The notes under the pieces were generated by a model, which was given only the letters and a program-made list of their open reading frames with translations, searched no databases and was not told the DNA's origin. Shown here piece after piece: positions 12,001-18,797 of a stretch of DNA of 64,000 nt. Position 1 is the first letter of the stretch; each line of letters opens with the position of its first letter. Source of the DNA: Euglena gracilis (taxonomy: Eukaryota > Euglenida > Euglenophyceae > Euglenales); assembly GCA_039621445.1 (NCBI GenBank), contig CP154957.1, positions 37,354,382 through 37,418,381 of the forward strand. Direction: 5' to 3'. The position numbers and the translations under genes are program-made.

Positions 12001-14496
12001 CCACCACTCCACACCTTCACCCACCACTCTCTGAATGCAGACCACAGGCACACACCAAACATTCGCCAGCGCCCCTCGTGCCCCGCTTCCAACACAGGGC
12101 ACAGAACCTCCCCTCCACTCTAATTGTATAGACCACGGTACCCCCTTCCCACAACCACCCCTGGAGCCACAATAACCGTCCAAAATTTCATGGCAAGCAC
12201 TGACCAATGGTGTTCGCTTCTTGAAGTACATTTGAATTGTGAAATTATTCCGCGTTTAAAGACCGATTTTGGGAATGAGGTCGAAGGTGCCAACAGGGGT
12301 GTTTTGCTCTCGAGGTCCCAACCCAGTGAGCACTGTGTGTGTGGACCAGACACAATCCCCTGCGTTGACCCTGGTTGTGGGGTACAGTGGCTTTTGCACC
12401 GTGCACCGCAGCCCAACATAAGGTTGCTCAGTGCGACCATTGGCTGTGTGCTGCCATGCACGCTCTGGGGCGTGGGGTCGGAGAACGCTGGCAGCAACCG
12501 GCCCGTCATTTCCGCCGGGTGGGTGACGGTTGCATGTGCGTTGTGGCGTGCACCACATGTTCATGGGAGCAGCGTAGGCCGGACTGGGCACTGGACTGCA
12601 GCGGGTGAAGTGGAATGTGCAGGTGCGCATTCTGATTTGTTTGATGACTTGCGCTGCAGGGGGGCAGTTCCCCTGTCACTGAAGGATATGAATTCGTGCC
12701 GACACCTGCCATCGCCAAGCCCAGGGTTTTCCATGCCGCTGCATGTGTCGTGTTTCAGGGTGTGGTCTGGTACAGCGACGTTGTTGCCCAGGGTGATTCT
12801 CTTGGTTCATATCCCCCTCACACACCCATGTTCTGCAAGCCCGAAGCCACATCATAGCGGTGCACAGCTCGGATTCAAGGCAGGCAAACAACAGGCCATC
12901 CCCAGTGTGTCATTCAACATCAATGCGCGTGTGCGCATTCCCCCCTTCCCACAGCCTGTGTCCATTCCAAAAAATGCGCAGCTGCGCATTCTTTTGCGTT
13001 TCCAAAAATTGCGCATTCTTCGGCCTTGACACTCAGTGACGCACTTGTTGTTTTGACATTGGGAGGGCTGTGTCTCTATGGCTGCAAGGAGTTCCTTCCC
13101 ATACTCATCCCGAGTTCACCAGGCCCTGCCCCCGGAAGCCATCAGCACACATCGGTGAACACAAGGTGGCACCCGGGCGCAGGTTGGTCCGCGTCGCCTG
13201 TGTTCCGCATGTCGTGTGGAGTGTGCCGAGTGTGTGTCAGCCACGCATTGTACCACAGTCGTCGTGAAATAGCTGCAAACAGCATGATTCCTGGTTGAAG
13301 CAGTTTCAAGGGGGTGGTCCCTGTGGTCGTGTTAAATCCAAACAGCTCATTTTTGGGGTGTTTACCCCCAGCCTGGAAGAGACATCAACCATTCAGAATG
13401 CGCATTTGCGCTCTCCGCTTCCGGAAATGCGCGGATGCACATTATCACTAAAACTGCCTAATTTTTTTGACTCGACAAGAAAAGCGCATTCCCGGCCGTC
13501 TAAGATTTTGCCCCTAATTTGATTCTCAGCTCGGGGGAACCTCCTGCCCCGGCTGATTTTAACTGCTTTTGTTGGGTGCCGGTTCCCGATGGCCAGCCCC
13601 AGCCACTTGCTCCCCACCCCACTCTCCAGCTCCTGTGCGCCATCCTGTGAGCTTGGCACGCCTTCTCACTCCGCGTGGAGCGGCGCCGAAGAGCCAGACC
13701 TGCGTGCCAGGCAACCCTGCCATTGCCCCCCCCCCCCCCCCGGCCCTTCCCTCAGGCTCAGCCAGCTGTGTGCCGTCACCGCCTTGGGGGTGAGCACCAG
13801 CAGCCCCTGGCGGCGGTCCCCGCGGTCCCCCTCGTCCAGCCCACGCAACACTGCCCACCCAGGGGTGGCCGCCCGGAGGGGTCCCCGGAGGCGGGGAGGG
13901 GTGTGCGGGTGTTGCTGCGGAGGCGGAAATGTGGGGGTTGGAGCGGCGGCCAGCCGCGGCCGCCACCGCGGATCAAGATTGGTGGCGCCACGGCCGCCCG
14001 CCGACCACTGCGGCACCACCTGTCGCGGCGCGGTGCAAGCACCTGTGATGATGCTGGGTGGCAGCTGGGCGATGCTGCACGATTGGCATTTTTTGCACAT
14101 TTTTGAGAATCAAAGCATGTGAGCCATCATTTTCTAGAGATCTCTAATGTTCTGCCCATTTTGGTTGTTTTGGATTGATTTATGCCAGTTTGTGCTGATT
14201 TGGGTCATTGTTGGAATAGCAACTGTGAGCCATTTCGGTTGTTTTAGGTCATGTCCGCCACCACCCACGGTCACGGTTCCCCGGTGGACCACGGGGTCTG
14301 GGTCTGGGTCTGGGTCAGGTCACAACAAACTGGGCCAGAAGCGAATTTAGCGGCGGCCATAAATAGACAAGAAGCCTCAGCCCAACTAAAGGGGGGGGGA
14401 GGTCTGGTTGCTTGGTCTCCTGGCCAGCCCTGCCCCCGCCTCTCCGCCTTCGGGGGCCGGCAGTACTCCTCGCCGTCCTTCGACGACTTCGCCTGA
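1..14496 (+). CDS. MAPKKK (STE11/MEKK-like) protein kinase gene, multi-exon, 5' end outside window
   Basis: Serine/threonine kinase expected to phosphorylate a MAPKK in a cytoplasmic MAP kinase cascade. Read exon by exon, the domain runs: Gly-rich loop LGMGSFGTV, VAVKQM with the ATP lysine, helix C LKEITVLSQLEHPNIVSY, hinge VIVMEF followed by APGGTLADII, catalytic HRDVKP split across an intron, DFG in LADFGTAG, an activation segment ending GTLYYM, PEAM, DIWSFGVMLFQM, and subdomain XI ARPTAKELLQHGFF. PGGTL after the hinge, HPNIV and GTLYYM/PEAM are typical of the STE11/MEKK group. A Ser-rich acidic segment precedes the domain; a short tail follows it and ends FDDFA-stop. Coding exons fall between 1 and 14496 and introns make up most of the span. 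Most junctions keep phase; those around the Gly loop and the activation segment do not resolve by eye. Substrate and pathway cannot be inferred. Confidence 0.85.
85..1379 (+). other. Intron-like stretch with a CACCCA/GCAC microsatellite
   Basis: Contains a G run near 97, an AGTGACTGACTG motif near 480 that recurs elsewhere in the window, A/T-rich stretches at 520-620, and an ACACCC microsatellite passing into a GCAC repeat at about 900-980. A short open stretch at about 1008-1090 (FSWLYVRLEFDPKEIPHL) follows an AG and could be a missing exon, but nothing confirms it. Confidence 0.4.
1380..1422 (+). CDS. Kinase exon: Gly-rich loop
   Basis: Starts after CCCTGCAG and reads LGMGSFGTVYLGMN, the G-x-G-x-F-G-x-V nucleotide-binding loop. 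The best donor is AAT|GTTGCC at about 1422-1423, phase 0. The next recognised exon appears to need phase 1, so the 3' end may be wrong or a micro-exon is missing. Confidence 0.75.
2213..2379 (+). CDS. Kinase exon: VAVK lysine, helix C, hinge
   Basis: Reads ALVAVKQMPVGKK, then AMLKEITVLSQLEHPNIV and QLVIVME. It carries the ATP-anchoring lysine, the helix C glutamate and the hinge. The donor at 2380 (GA|GTATGC, phase 2) joins the exon at 7981 in frame to give VME-FAPGGTL, as expected for this family. The exact 5' border within about 2210-2235 is uncertain. Confidence 0.85.
3066..4742. mobile_element. 1,677-bp hAT-type non-autonomous element with perfect 8-bp TSD
   Basis: Left end CAGACATTCATTTAGTGTGG and right end, reverse-complemented, CAGACAGTCATTTAGTGTGG form terminal inverted repeats (TIRs) with one mismatch in 20. 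GGCGTCTC occurs immediately outside both ends (3058-3065 and 4743-4750), a perfect 8-bp TSD. Subterminal zones repeat TGTGGTTCAC and GGACACCAAAA at both sides. The interior holds a cluster of GTGTTCTGAACAC-like palindromes (3800-4010) and a GGGGGCGC...GCGCCCCC hairpin near 4030. No transposase is visible, so it was presumably moved in trans. Confidence 0.85.
3800..4012. repeat. Cluster of AACCGTGTTC/GAACACGGTT palindromes
   Basis: At least five imperfect copies of a palindrome of the form ACCGTGTTCTGAACACGGT lie at about 3810, 3848, 3920, 3945 and 3980, 25-70 bp apart, inside the TIR element. They could be transposase-binding or structural repeats; function unknown. Confidence 0.6.
4838..5360. 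repeat. Array of TTTATTTGCGCAAATGCGC palindromes, left block
   Basis: Many copies of TATTTGCGCAAATGCGC and its complement GCGCATTTGCGCAAATAA, often arranged as nested palindromes ending in AAATAAAC, occur here. The same motif returns at 6315-6725. The two blocks flank about 950 bp of non-repetitive DNA, like the subterminal repeat zones of a DNA transposon. Confidence 0.65.
5423..5790 (+). CDS. Possible Pro-rich coding segment inside the palindrome-flanked unit
   Basis: An ATG at 5423 opens a short frame beginning MDSTQMTTPSPP. About 100 bp on, another frame reads QPPGNGTRPPAPILG, LLQPHQLLMLQH and VRLGYDVVPVHGN up to a potential donor GTAACC near 5792. Composition and wording are protein-like, but no domain is recognised and the splice pattern is unproved. 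It lies inside a kinase intron between the palindrome blocks, so if real it may belong to a mobile element. Confidence 0.25.
6315..6725. repeat. Array of TTTGCGCAAATGCGC palindromes, right block
   Basis: Same motif as 4838-5360, including GTTTATTTGCGCATTTGCGC and GTTGGTGTGCGCATTTG variants. The variants GCGCACACCAAC and GGTGTGCGCATT occur only in this block. Together with the left block it delimits a unit of about 1.9 kb. Confidence 0.6.
6978..7280. mobile_element. 303-bp hAT-type MITE, CAGGCTG family, copy 1
   Basis: Ends CAGGCTGTATTTT... and ...AAAAAAACAGCCTG form short inverted termini. The octamer CCTCCAAC flanks it on both sides (6970-6977 and 7281-7288), a perfect TSD. The interior carries two TGCCTGCCTGGGCAGGCAC inverted units and a central GGCGCCGAAGGCGCC hairpin near 7120. 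A copy with an independent perfect TSD lies at 39870-40161. Confidence 0.9.
7981..8112 (+). CDS. Kinase exon: helices D-E up to catalytic HR
   Basis: Reads FAPGGTLADIIADF, LEMSVVACYAHDTLKGL and RYLHSNQIIHR. CCCGCAG precedes it; the donor CG|GTGGGG is phase 2. One leading G completes the glutamate of the previous exon, and the final CG is completed by the next exon to give HRDVKP. Confidence 0.9.
8399..8516 (+). CDS. Kinase exon: catalytic loop, DFG, GTLYYM
   Basis: Starts after ATCCGCAG and reads DVKPLNVLVQRNG, KLADFGTAGRLEDHH, then GCAGTLYYM. It contains the catalytic Asp and Asn (DVKPLN) and the Mg-binding DFG. The 3' border is unresolved: no GT donor fits just after YYM, and an AT|GC donor at 8517 would join an exon starting at 8822 in phase. 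Confidence 0.85.
8822..8977 (+). CDS. Kinase exon: APE and DIWSFG helix F
   Basis: Reads ASAPEAMAGQCDKGSDIWSF, then GVMLFQMLTMELPFPAM. This is the APE region and subdomain IX. The 5' border could lie anywhere in about 8822-8838. AG|GTGGTG at 8978 is the evident GT donor but does not match the phase of the next exon; a GC donor after MRGT near 8954 would. Confidence 0.8.
9334..9450 (+). CDS. Kinase exon: subdomain X, GC donor
   Basis: 39 codons, phase 0 to 0: RDGANLLTVAYRMNS, LLPEAAELVASCLQ. Acceptor GACAG. Family alignment puts the next residues (VEVAARPTAKELL) at the exon starting 9601, which requires the intron to begin at CAG|GCGTGT, a GC-AG intron. The nearest GT is two bases later and breaks the frame. 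Confidence 0.8.
9601..9716 (+). CDS. Kinase exon: subdomain XI, end of kinase domain
   Basis: After CCCCTGGCAG, reads VEVAARPTAKELLQHGFF, then NRFRTDLDAHAVNTEKAQAL. The RPTAKELL arginine is the conserved subdomain XI residue. Donor AAG|GTGTCA in phase 2. Confidence 0.88.
10234..13443. repeat. Dispersed array of 20-bp GAATGCGCANNTGCGCATTC palindromes
   Basis: Copies, perfect or with few changes, start at 10234, 10516, 10914, 11186, 11495, 11593, 12613, 12921, 12972, 13396 and 13424; half sites lie near 9944, 13007 and 13484. Spacings of 272, 282 and 309 bp recur. The core TGCGCA-NN-TGCGCA closely resembles the NRF-1/ewg consensus. Either these are binding sites or the motif is part of a decayed repeat. 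Confidence 0.75.
11224..11480. mobile_element. MITE-like unit with TGTGCTTAG ends
   Basis: The left border TTGTGCTTAGAC and the right border GACTAAGCACAGG are inverted. The inside has two GGTGCTAT(A/G)GGGTGCCTG arms and a GCCGAAGGCGCCGG hairpin core like that of the CAGGCTG family. No clean TSD was found, so the limits are approximate. Confidence 0.5.
13756..13789 (+). CDS. Kinase gene small exon (C-terminal tail)
   Basis: A 34-bp exon between CCCTCAG and a strong GTGAGC donor. It reads LSQLCAVTALG and restores phase from the AAG|GT donor at 9717, ending in phase 0 for the next exon. The region 13790-14100 is GC-rich and open in several frames (SR/PR-rich) and may hold another exon. Confidence 0.6.
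14428..14496 (+). CDS. Kinase gene terminal exon
   Basis: After CTGGCCAG, reads PCPRLSAFGGRQYSSPSFDD, then FA and a TGA stop at 14494-14496. Phase 0 agrees with the exon at 13756-13789. A second acceptor inside (GGCAG at 14463) would give a shorter tail. No domain. Confidence 0.65.
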   Translation, partial: PCPRLSAFGGRQYSSPSFDDFA

Positions 14497-15515
14497 CCCG
14501 GTCGGTCCCCCTCCCCAGTCTGGCACCGCAGTGTCCTCCTCTCCCCGCTGGGCTGTGTGAGCCGGGGGCCCCGCTGAGCTTCAGCCCACCCTGTGAGCTT
14601 TCCTCCCATTTCTTTGATACTTTTCTGCTACTTCACCGCCACTCCCGCCATTCTGCCCCCCACCCGGCCACAGCGCGTCGCTACCCCAAGAATAGGAGAA
14701 GAATTAGGGTCAGCACCCCACAGATCAAACCAATTTTTTTTGCGATTTTTCACCATCAAACCCCCAAACAAGAGAACATATGAAAATGAAAGCACTCATT
14801 TTTTTTGTGATTGCCAGAGTGGCTGAGCTTATTGTTAACAGCCTGGAGAAAATCCAACGAAACACAGTCAATTTCCATTCAGCAGTCCGACACACCATTC
14901 CATTTCGCATTTCCAACCTACCATCCCCAGTTCTTTTTCTCATCAACATCTCCACTTTCGTTTTGCTCTCTCTTTTCTCCCTCTTCCACACATTGCTATT
15001 TTATTTTATTTATTTTATTTATTTTGCGGTTTTGTCTGTATTTCACTGCATCTGTTTGAAACAGGTAACATACCTCCGCTGTGGTTCACAGAATACCAGA
15101 GAAGATAATGGAATTAATCTGTGCATCTCAGACCACACCTTTGCCATTATCGGCCAAAGAATTTTTACCTTCTGCCAGCAGTTGTGACGAGTTTTTGTGT
15201 GTGTGAAGGTTCTAAGAAGGTGGTCAGGAGGTGAGCATGTAGTTGTTAGCATGCAAGCCCATTAGCAAGTTGCCCTCTTCCATACTAAAGCATTATCATT
15301 CCAATGCAAAGTTAAAACATCTGTCCACTAATTTTCCAGGGGTGCAGTTCCGAACTCACACCTCTACCATCCACTGAAGTTAGCATCATTTTTGCATGTG
15401 TTTTCCAAAGGGGCTGCATCCCCTCCCCAAAAAAACAAACAACCGATGAGCCCACAAAGGGAATTGTTCGGAGTCGATGGCTTTGAAAAGTTGGGGCGTT
15501 GAAAAAGGAAAAAAA
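14497..15515 (+). other. 3' flank of kinase gene / intergenic, AT-richer
   Basis: Pyrimidine-rich, with TTTTATTTTATTTATT at about 15000 but no clear AATAAA close to the stop. No coding frame with exon-like composition was found on either strand. Confidence 0.4.
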
Positions 15516-15597
<82 letters not shown>

Positions 15598-17093
15598 GGG
15601 GTGGGTGGGTGGGGGGGGGGGGGTGGGTGGGTGGGTGGGGGTGGGGGTGGGAGGGTGGTGGGTGGGTGGGTGGGTGGGTGGGGGGTGGGGGGTGGGTGGG
15701 TGGTGGGTGGGTGGGTGGGTGGGGGGTGGGTGGGTGGGTGGGTGGGTGGGTGGGTGGGTGGGTGGGTGGGTGGGTGGGTGGGTGGGTGGGGGGTGGGGGG
15801 TGGGTGGGTGGGTGGGTGGGTGGTGGGTGGGTGGGTGGGTGGGTGGTGGGTGGGTGGGTGGGTGGGTGGGTGGGTGGGTGGGTGGGTGGGTGGGTGGGTG
15901 GGTGGGTGGGTGGGTGGGTGGGTGGGTGGGTGGGTGGGTGGGTGGGTGGGTGGGTGGGTGGGTGGGTGGTGGGTGGGTGGGTGGGTGGGTGGGTGGGTGG
16001 GTGGGTGGGTGGGTGGGTGGGTGGGTGGGTGGGTGGGTGGATGGGTGGGTGGGTGGGTGGGTGGGTGTGGGTGGGGGGGTGGGTGGGTGGGCGGGTGTGG
16101 GGGTGGGGGGGTGGGGGGGTGGGTGGGGGTGGGTGGGTGTGTGTGTGGGTTGGTGGGTGGGTGGGCGGGGGGGGGGGTGGGTGGCTGTGTGGGTGGGGGG
16201 GTGGGTGGGTGGGGGGGTGGGGGGGTGGTGGGTGGGTGGGTGGGTGGCTGGGTGGGTGGGTGGGTGGGTGGGTGGGTGGCTGGGTGGGTGGGTGGGTGGG
16301 TGGGTGGGTGGGTGGGTGGGTGGGTGGGTGGGTGGGTGGGTGGGTGGGTGGGTGGGTGGGTGGGTGGGTGGGTGGGTGGGTGGGTGGGGGGGTGGGTGGG
16401 TGCGTGGGTGCGTGGGTGCGTGGGTGGGTGGGTGGGTGCGGGGGTGGGTGGGTGGGTGGGTGGGTGGGTGGGTGGGTGGGTGGGTGGGTGGGTGGGTGGG
16501 TGGGTGGGTGGGGTGTGGGTGGGTGGGTGGGTTGGTGGGTGGGTGGGTGGGTGGGGGGGTGGGTGGGGGGTGAGGTGGGGGGGGGGTGGGTGGGTGGGTG
16601 GGTGGGTGGGTGGGTGGGTGGGTGGGTGGGGGGGGGTAGGTGTGTGTGGGGGGGTGTGTGGTGGGGGGTGTGGGTGGGTGTGGGGGGTGGGGGGGGGGTG
16701 GGTGAGTGGGTGGGTGGGGTGGGTGGGTGGGAGTGGGGGGGTGGGTGGGGGGGGGTGGGGGGGTGTGGGGGTGGGTGAGGGGGTGGGTGTGGGTGGGGGG
16801 TGGGTGGGTGGGTGGGTGTGTGGGTGGGTGGGTGGGTGGGTGGGTGGGTGGGTGTGGGTGGGTGGGTGGGTGGGTGGGTGGGTGGGTGGGTGGGGGGGTG
16901 TGGGTGGGTGGGAGGGTGAGGGTGGGGGGGTGGGTGGGTGGGGTGGGTGGGTGGGTGGGTGGGTGGGTGGGTGGGTGGGTGGGGGGTGGGTGGGTGGGTG
17001 GGAGTGGGTGGGTGGGTGGGTGGGTGGGTGGGTGGGTGGGTGGGTGGGTGTGGGTGGGTGGGTGGGTGTGGGTGGGTGGGTGGGTGGGTGGGT

Positions 17094-17179
<86 letters not shown>
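15516..17179. repeat. 1.66-kb (GT)n-(GGGT)n-(GT)n satellite
   Basis: GT repeats at about 15516-15590, then about 1.5 kb dominated by GGGT/TGGG tetramers with G-run interruptions, closing with GT repeats from about 17097 to 17178. G-rich on the + strand throughout, with four-G-run motifs at almost every position. The long frames across it (HPPT/GGWV repeats) are low-complexity artefacts, not genes. Confidence 0.97.
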
Positions 17180-17182
<3 letters not shown>

Positions 17183-18797
17183 AGGCGTACTCGGTTGCCA
17201 ACGGTCCCAGGCCGCCCAACCCCCACCGTTAGGGTCTCATTTGCGCTGCCCCCGCCGCGCCATCCGCCCAGCCCGCCCTTTGCATTTCCACGGATTGCAC
17301 CCACCGTGCCTGCTTAGGCCATTTCTTATTCCCCTCCATCAGCGGGCATTCTTGGGCTGGGTTTTGGGGTTGCTATTATCCGGGTCAGGGTTTTCCTGTG
17401 GATGTGGCCAAAGAGGCCCCCAACAGAGCAAATTTCTCCACAGAAAGCGGCATTGCCGTGTTTTTTTCATTGGATTTTTTTTTTGCAATTGTTCTTTGGT
17501 TTACCCTGCGGGGGCGACATGGACAGGCTGCGGCGTTGACACGTGGCCAACCCATGGGGGGAGGGGGAAGGTACTCCAAGTGACCCGGATCCTGTCCCCC
17601 TCCCCATGAAAGGGACATGGTCAACAGTACTCAGGCACTCAGCCAAGACACTCCAGCACCGAAGGCACCGAAGCCTATAAAAGTCCATTTTTCGGGAAAA
17701 TTTCTGCCACCCCAAAACTCTCTGAGAACCCCCCCCCCTCCCGGAGTTGGTCAAACTCAGATTGCTTGTGGGGTCGGCAGGCAACAAAGTTGCCCTTTTG
17801 CCATGCAATGGGCTCAGCAGGCACCTGCCCAATGCTGTCTGCGCTTTTCGCCTCCCCACCTCCCCGTGCTTTGCCAGGCGTTGACCGGCCGTGCTGCGGT
17901 GTGCAGCGGGGGCCGTGCCATGTCGGGCGCATAGCCCGGGCGTCCTGTGTGATGCCAGCCAAAAAGACGCGCACCCATGCCCCCGCCTCATGTCAAGCAA
18001 AGAGACCATTGGCAGCACACCGCCCCTCGGATTTCCCTCCCAGACCCTGGGGCCTGGAAACGGGGGAGTGTTTGCGTTTCCCGGTCTGCGCCTGCCCTGG
18101 CACTGTGCCTTCCGCTGCCCATTTTGCCGGCGTTGGTTCCCCCTCCCCACACAGCCGGGGCCCCCAAACAAGTCAACAAGTGTGCCGCCCCCCGGCCTGA
18201 GTTGCGCAGTGTGCTGGCGACGTTGTCGCTCATCACTCCCGCCGCGGCCACTGCATGCCCGGATCCTCAGCTTGGTTTGCTGTGCAGTCGGGGTGGAGGA
18301 TTTATTTGCCCTGTGTATTTTTATGGGATTGCAGACCCCCCCCCCCCGGAAAGTGCTTTTGCTCCACCCTTGGGGGGCTTGTTTGCCAAATCCGTTGCCG
18401 AAGCTGAAATTTCGGGTCACATCCCTGCCCGCTCAGGTCCCTTTCCACTGAGATGAGGAAGGAATCAGGTCTAAATTGTTACCAACCAATCCAAAAGTGG
18501 ATCCCAGAACGGACCCACCGTTGCATATTTTTTTGCCCCAACCCAAAACGCGGTGCGGTGTCTTGCTGTTTGTGTTTGGGCATCAAACCGGGCGTGTGTC
18601 GAGCGGGCCCCCGCAAAAGGCAACCCTCCTCCCCGCCTGGGCTCGTTGAAAGGGAGCCTGAGTGCAGACGCATCCTCCAGGCGGTGCAGGCGGTGCATCG
18701 TTGCCTGAGCTCCCCTCCTCTGCACCGCCGCTTTGCCGTGGCCGTCCCCTGTCCTTGTGCATTCCGATGAGTCGCCTCGATGTGTCCCTCGTTGCAG
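17180..18797 (+). other. Intergenic or 5' region, possibly with unseen exons
   Basis: Begins directly after the satellite. Includes a small MITE-like hairpin AGCACCGAAGGCACCGAAG near 17655 with a GGTTGG-type right end near 17745. GC-rich stretches at 17850-18250 and 18600-18770 are open in several frames, and none is convincing alone. Confidence 0.35.

Larger units (their letters stand above)
9717..13755 (+). other. 4-kb kinase intron with a palindrome array
   Basis: The donor GTGTCA and the acceptor CCCTCAG keep phase (AG plus G gives Arg). The body holds a dispersed array of TGCGCA-core palindromes and a small MITE-like unit at 11224-11480. Between roughly 11650 and 12600 I see nothing beyond ordinary non-coding sequence. 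Confidence 0.75.

Noticed and set aside
15540-17178. Telomeric identity of the GGGT tract
   Set aside because: It is internal, flanked by GT repeats and unique DNA on both sides, and lacks a known telomere unit such as TTAGGG or TTTAGGG.
15312-17317. Very long open frames (up to 646 codons) of PTHPPTHPP or GGWVGGWV repeats across the satellite
   Set aside because: They are translations of GGGT/ACCC simple repeats, open in several frames on both strands, with no start context or non-repeat domain.
17525-17760. Full CAGGCTG-family MITE
   Set aside because: The ends resemble the family (CAGGCTGCG...; ...GTTGGTCAAACTCAG) but no TSD was found and the termini do not pair well, so it was not delimited.
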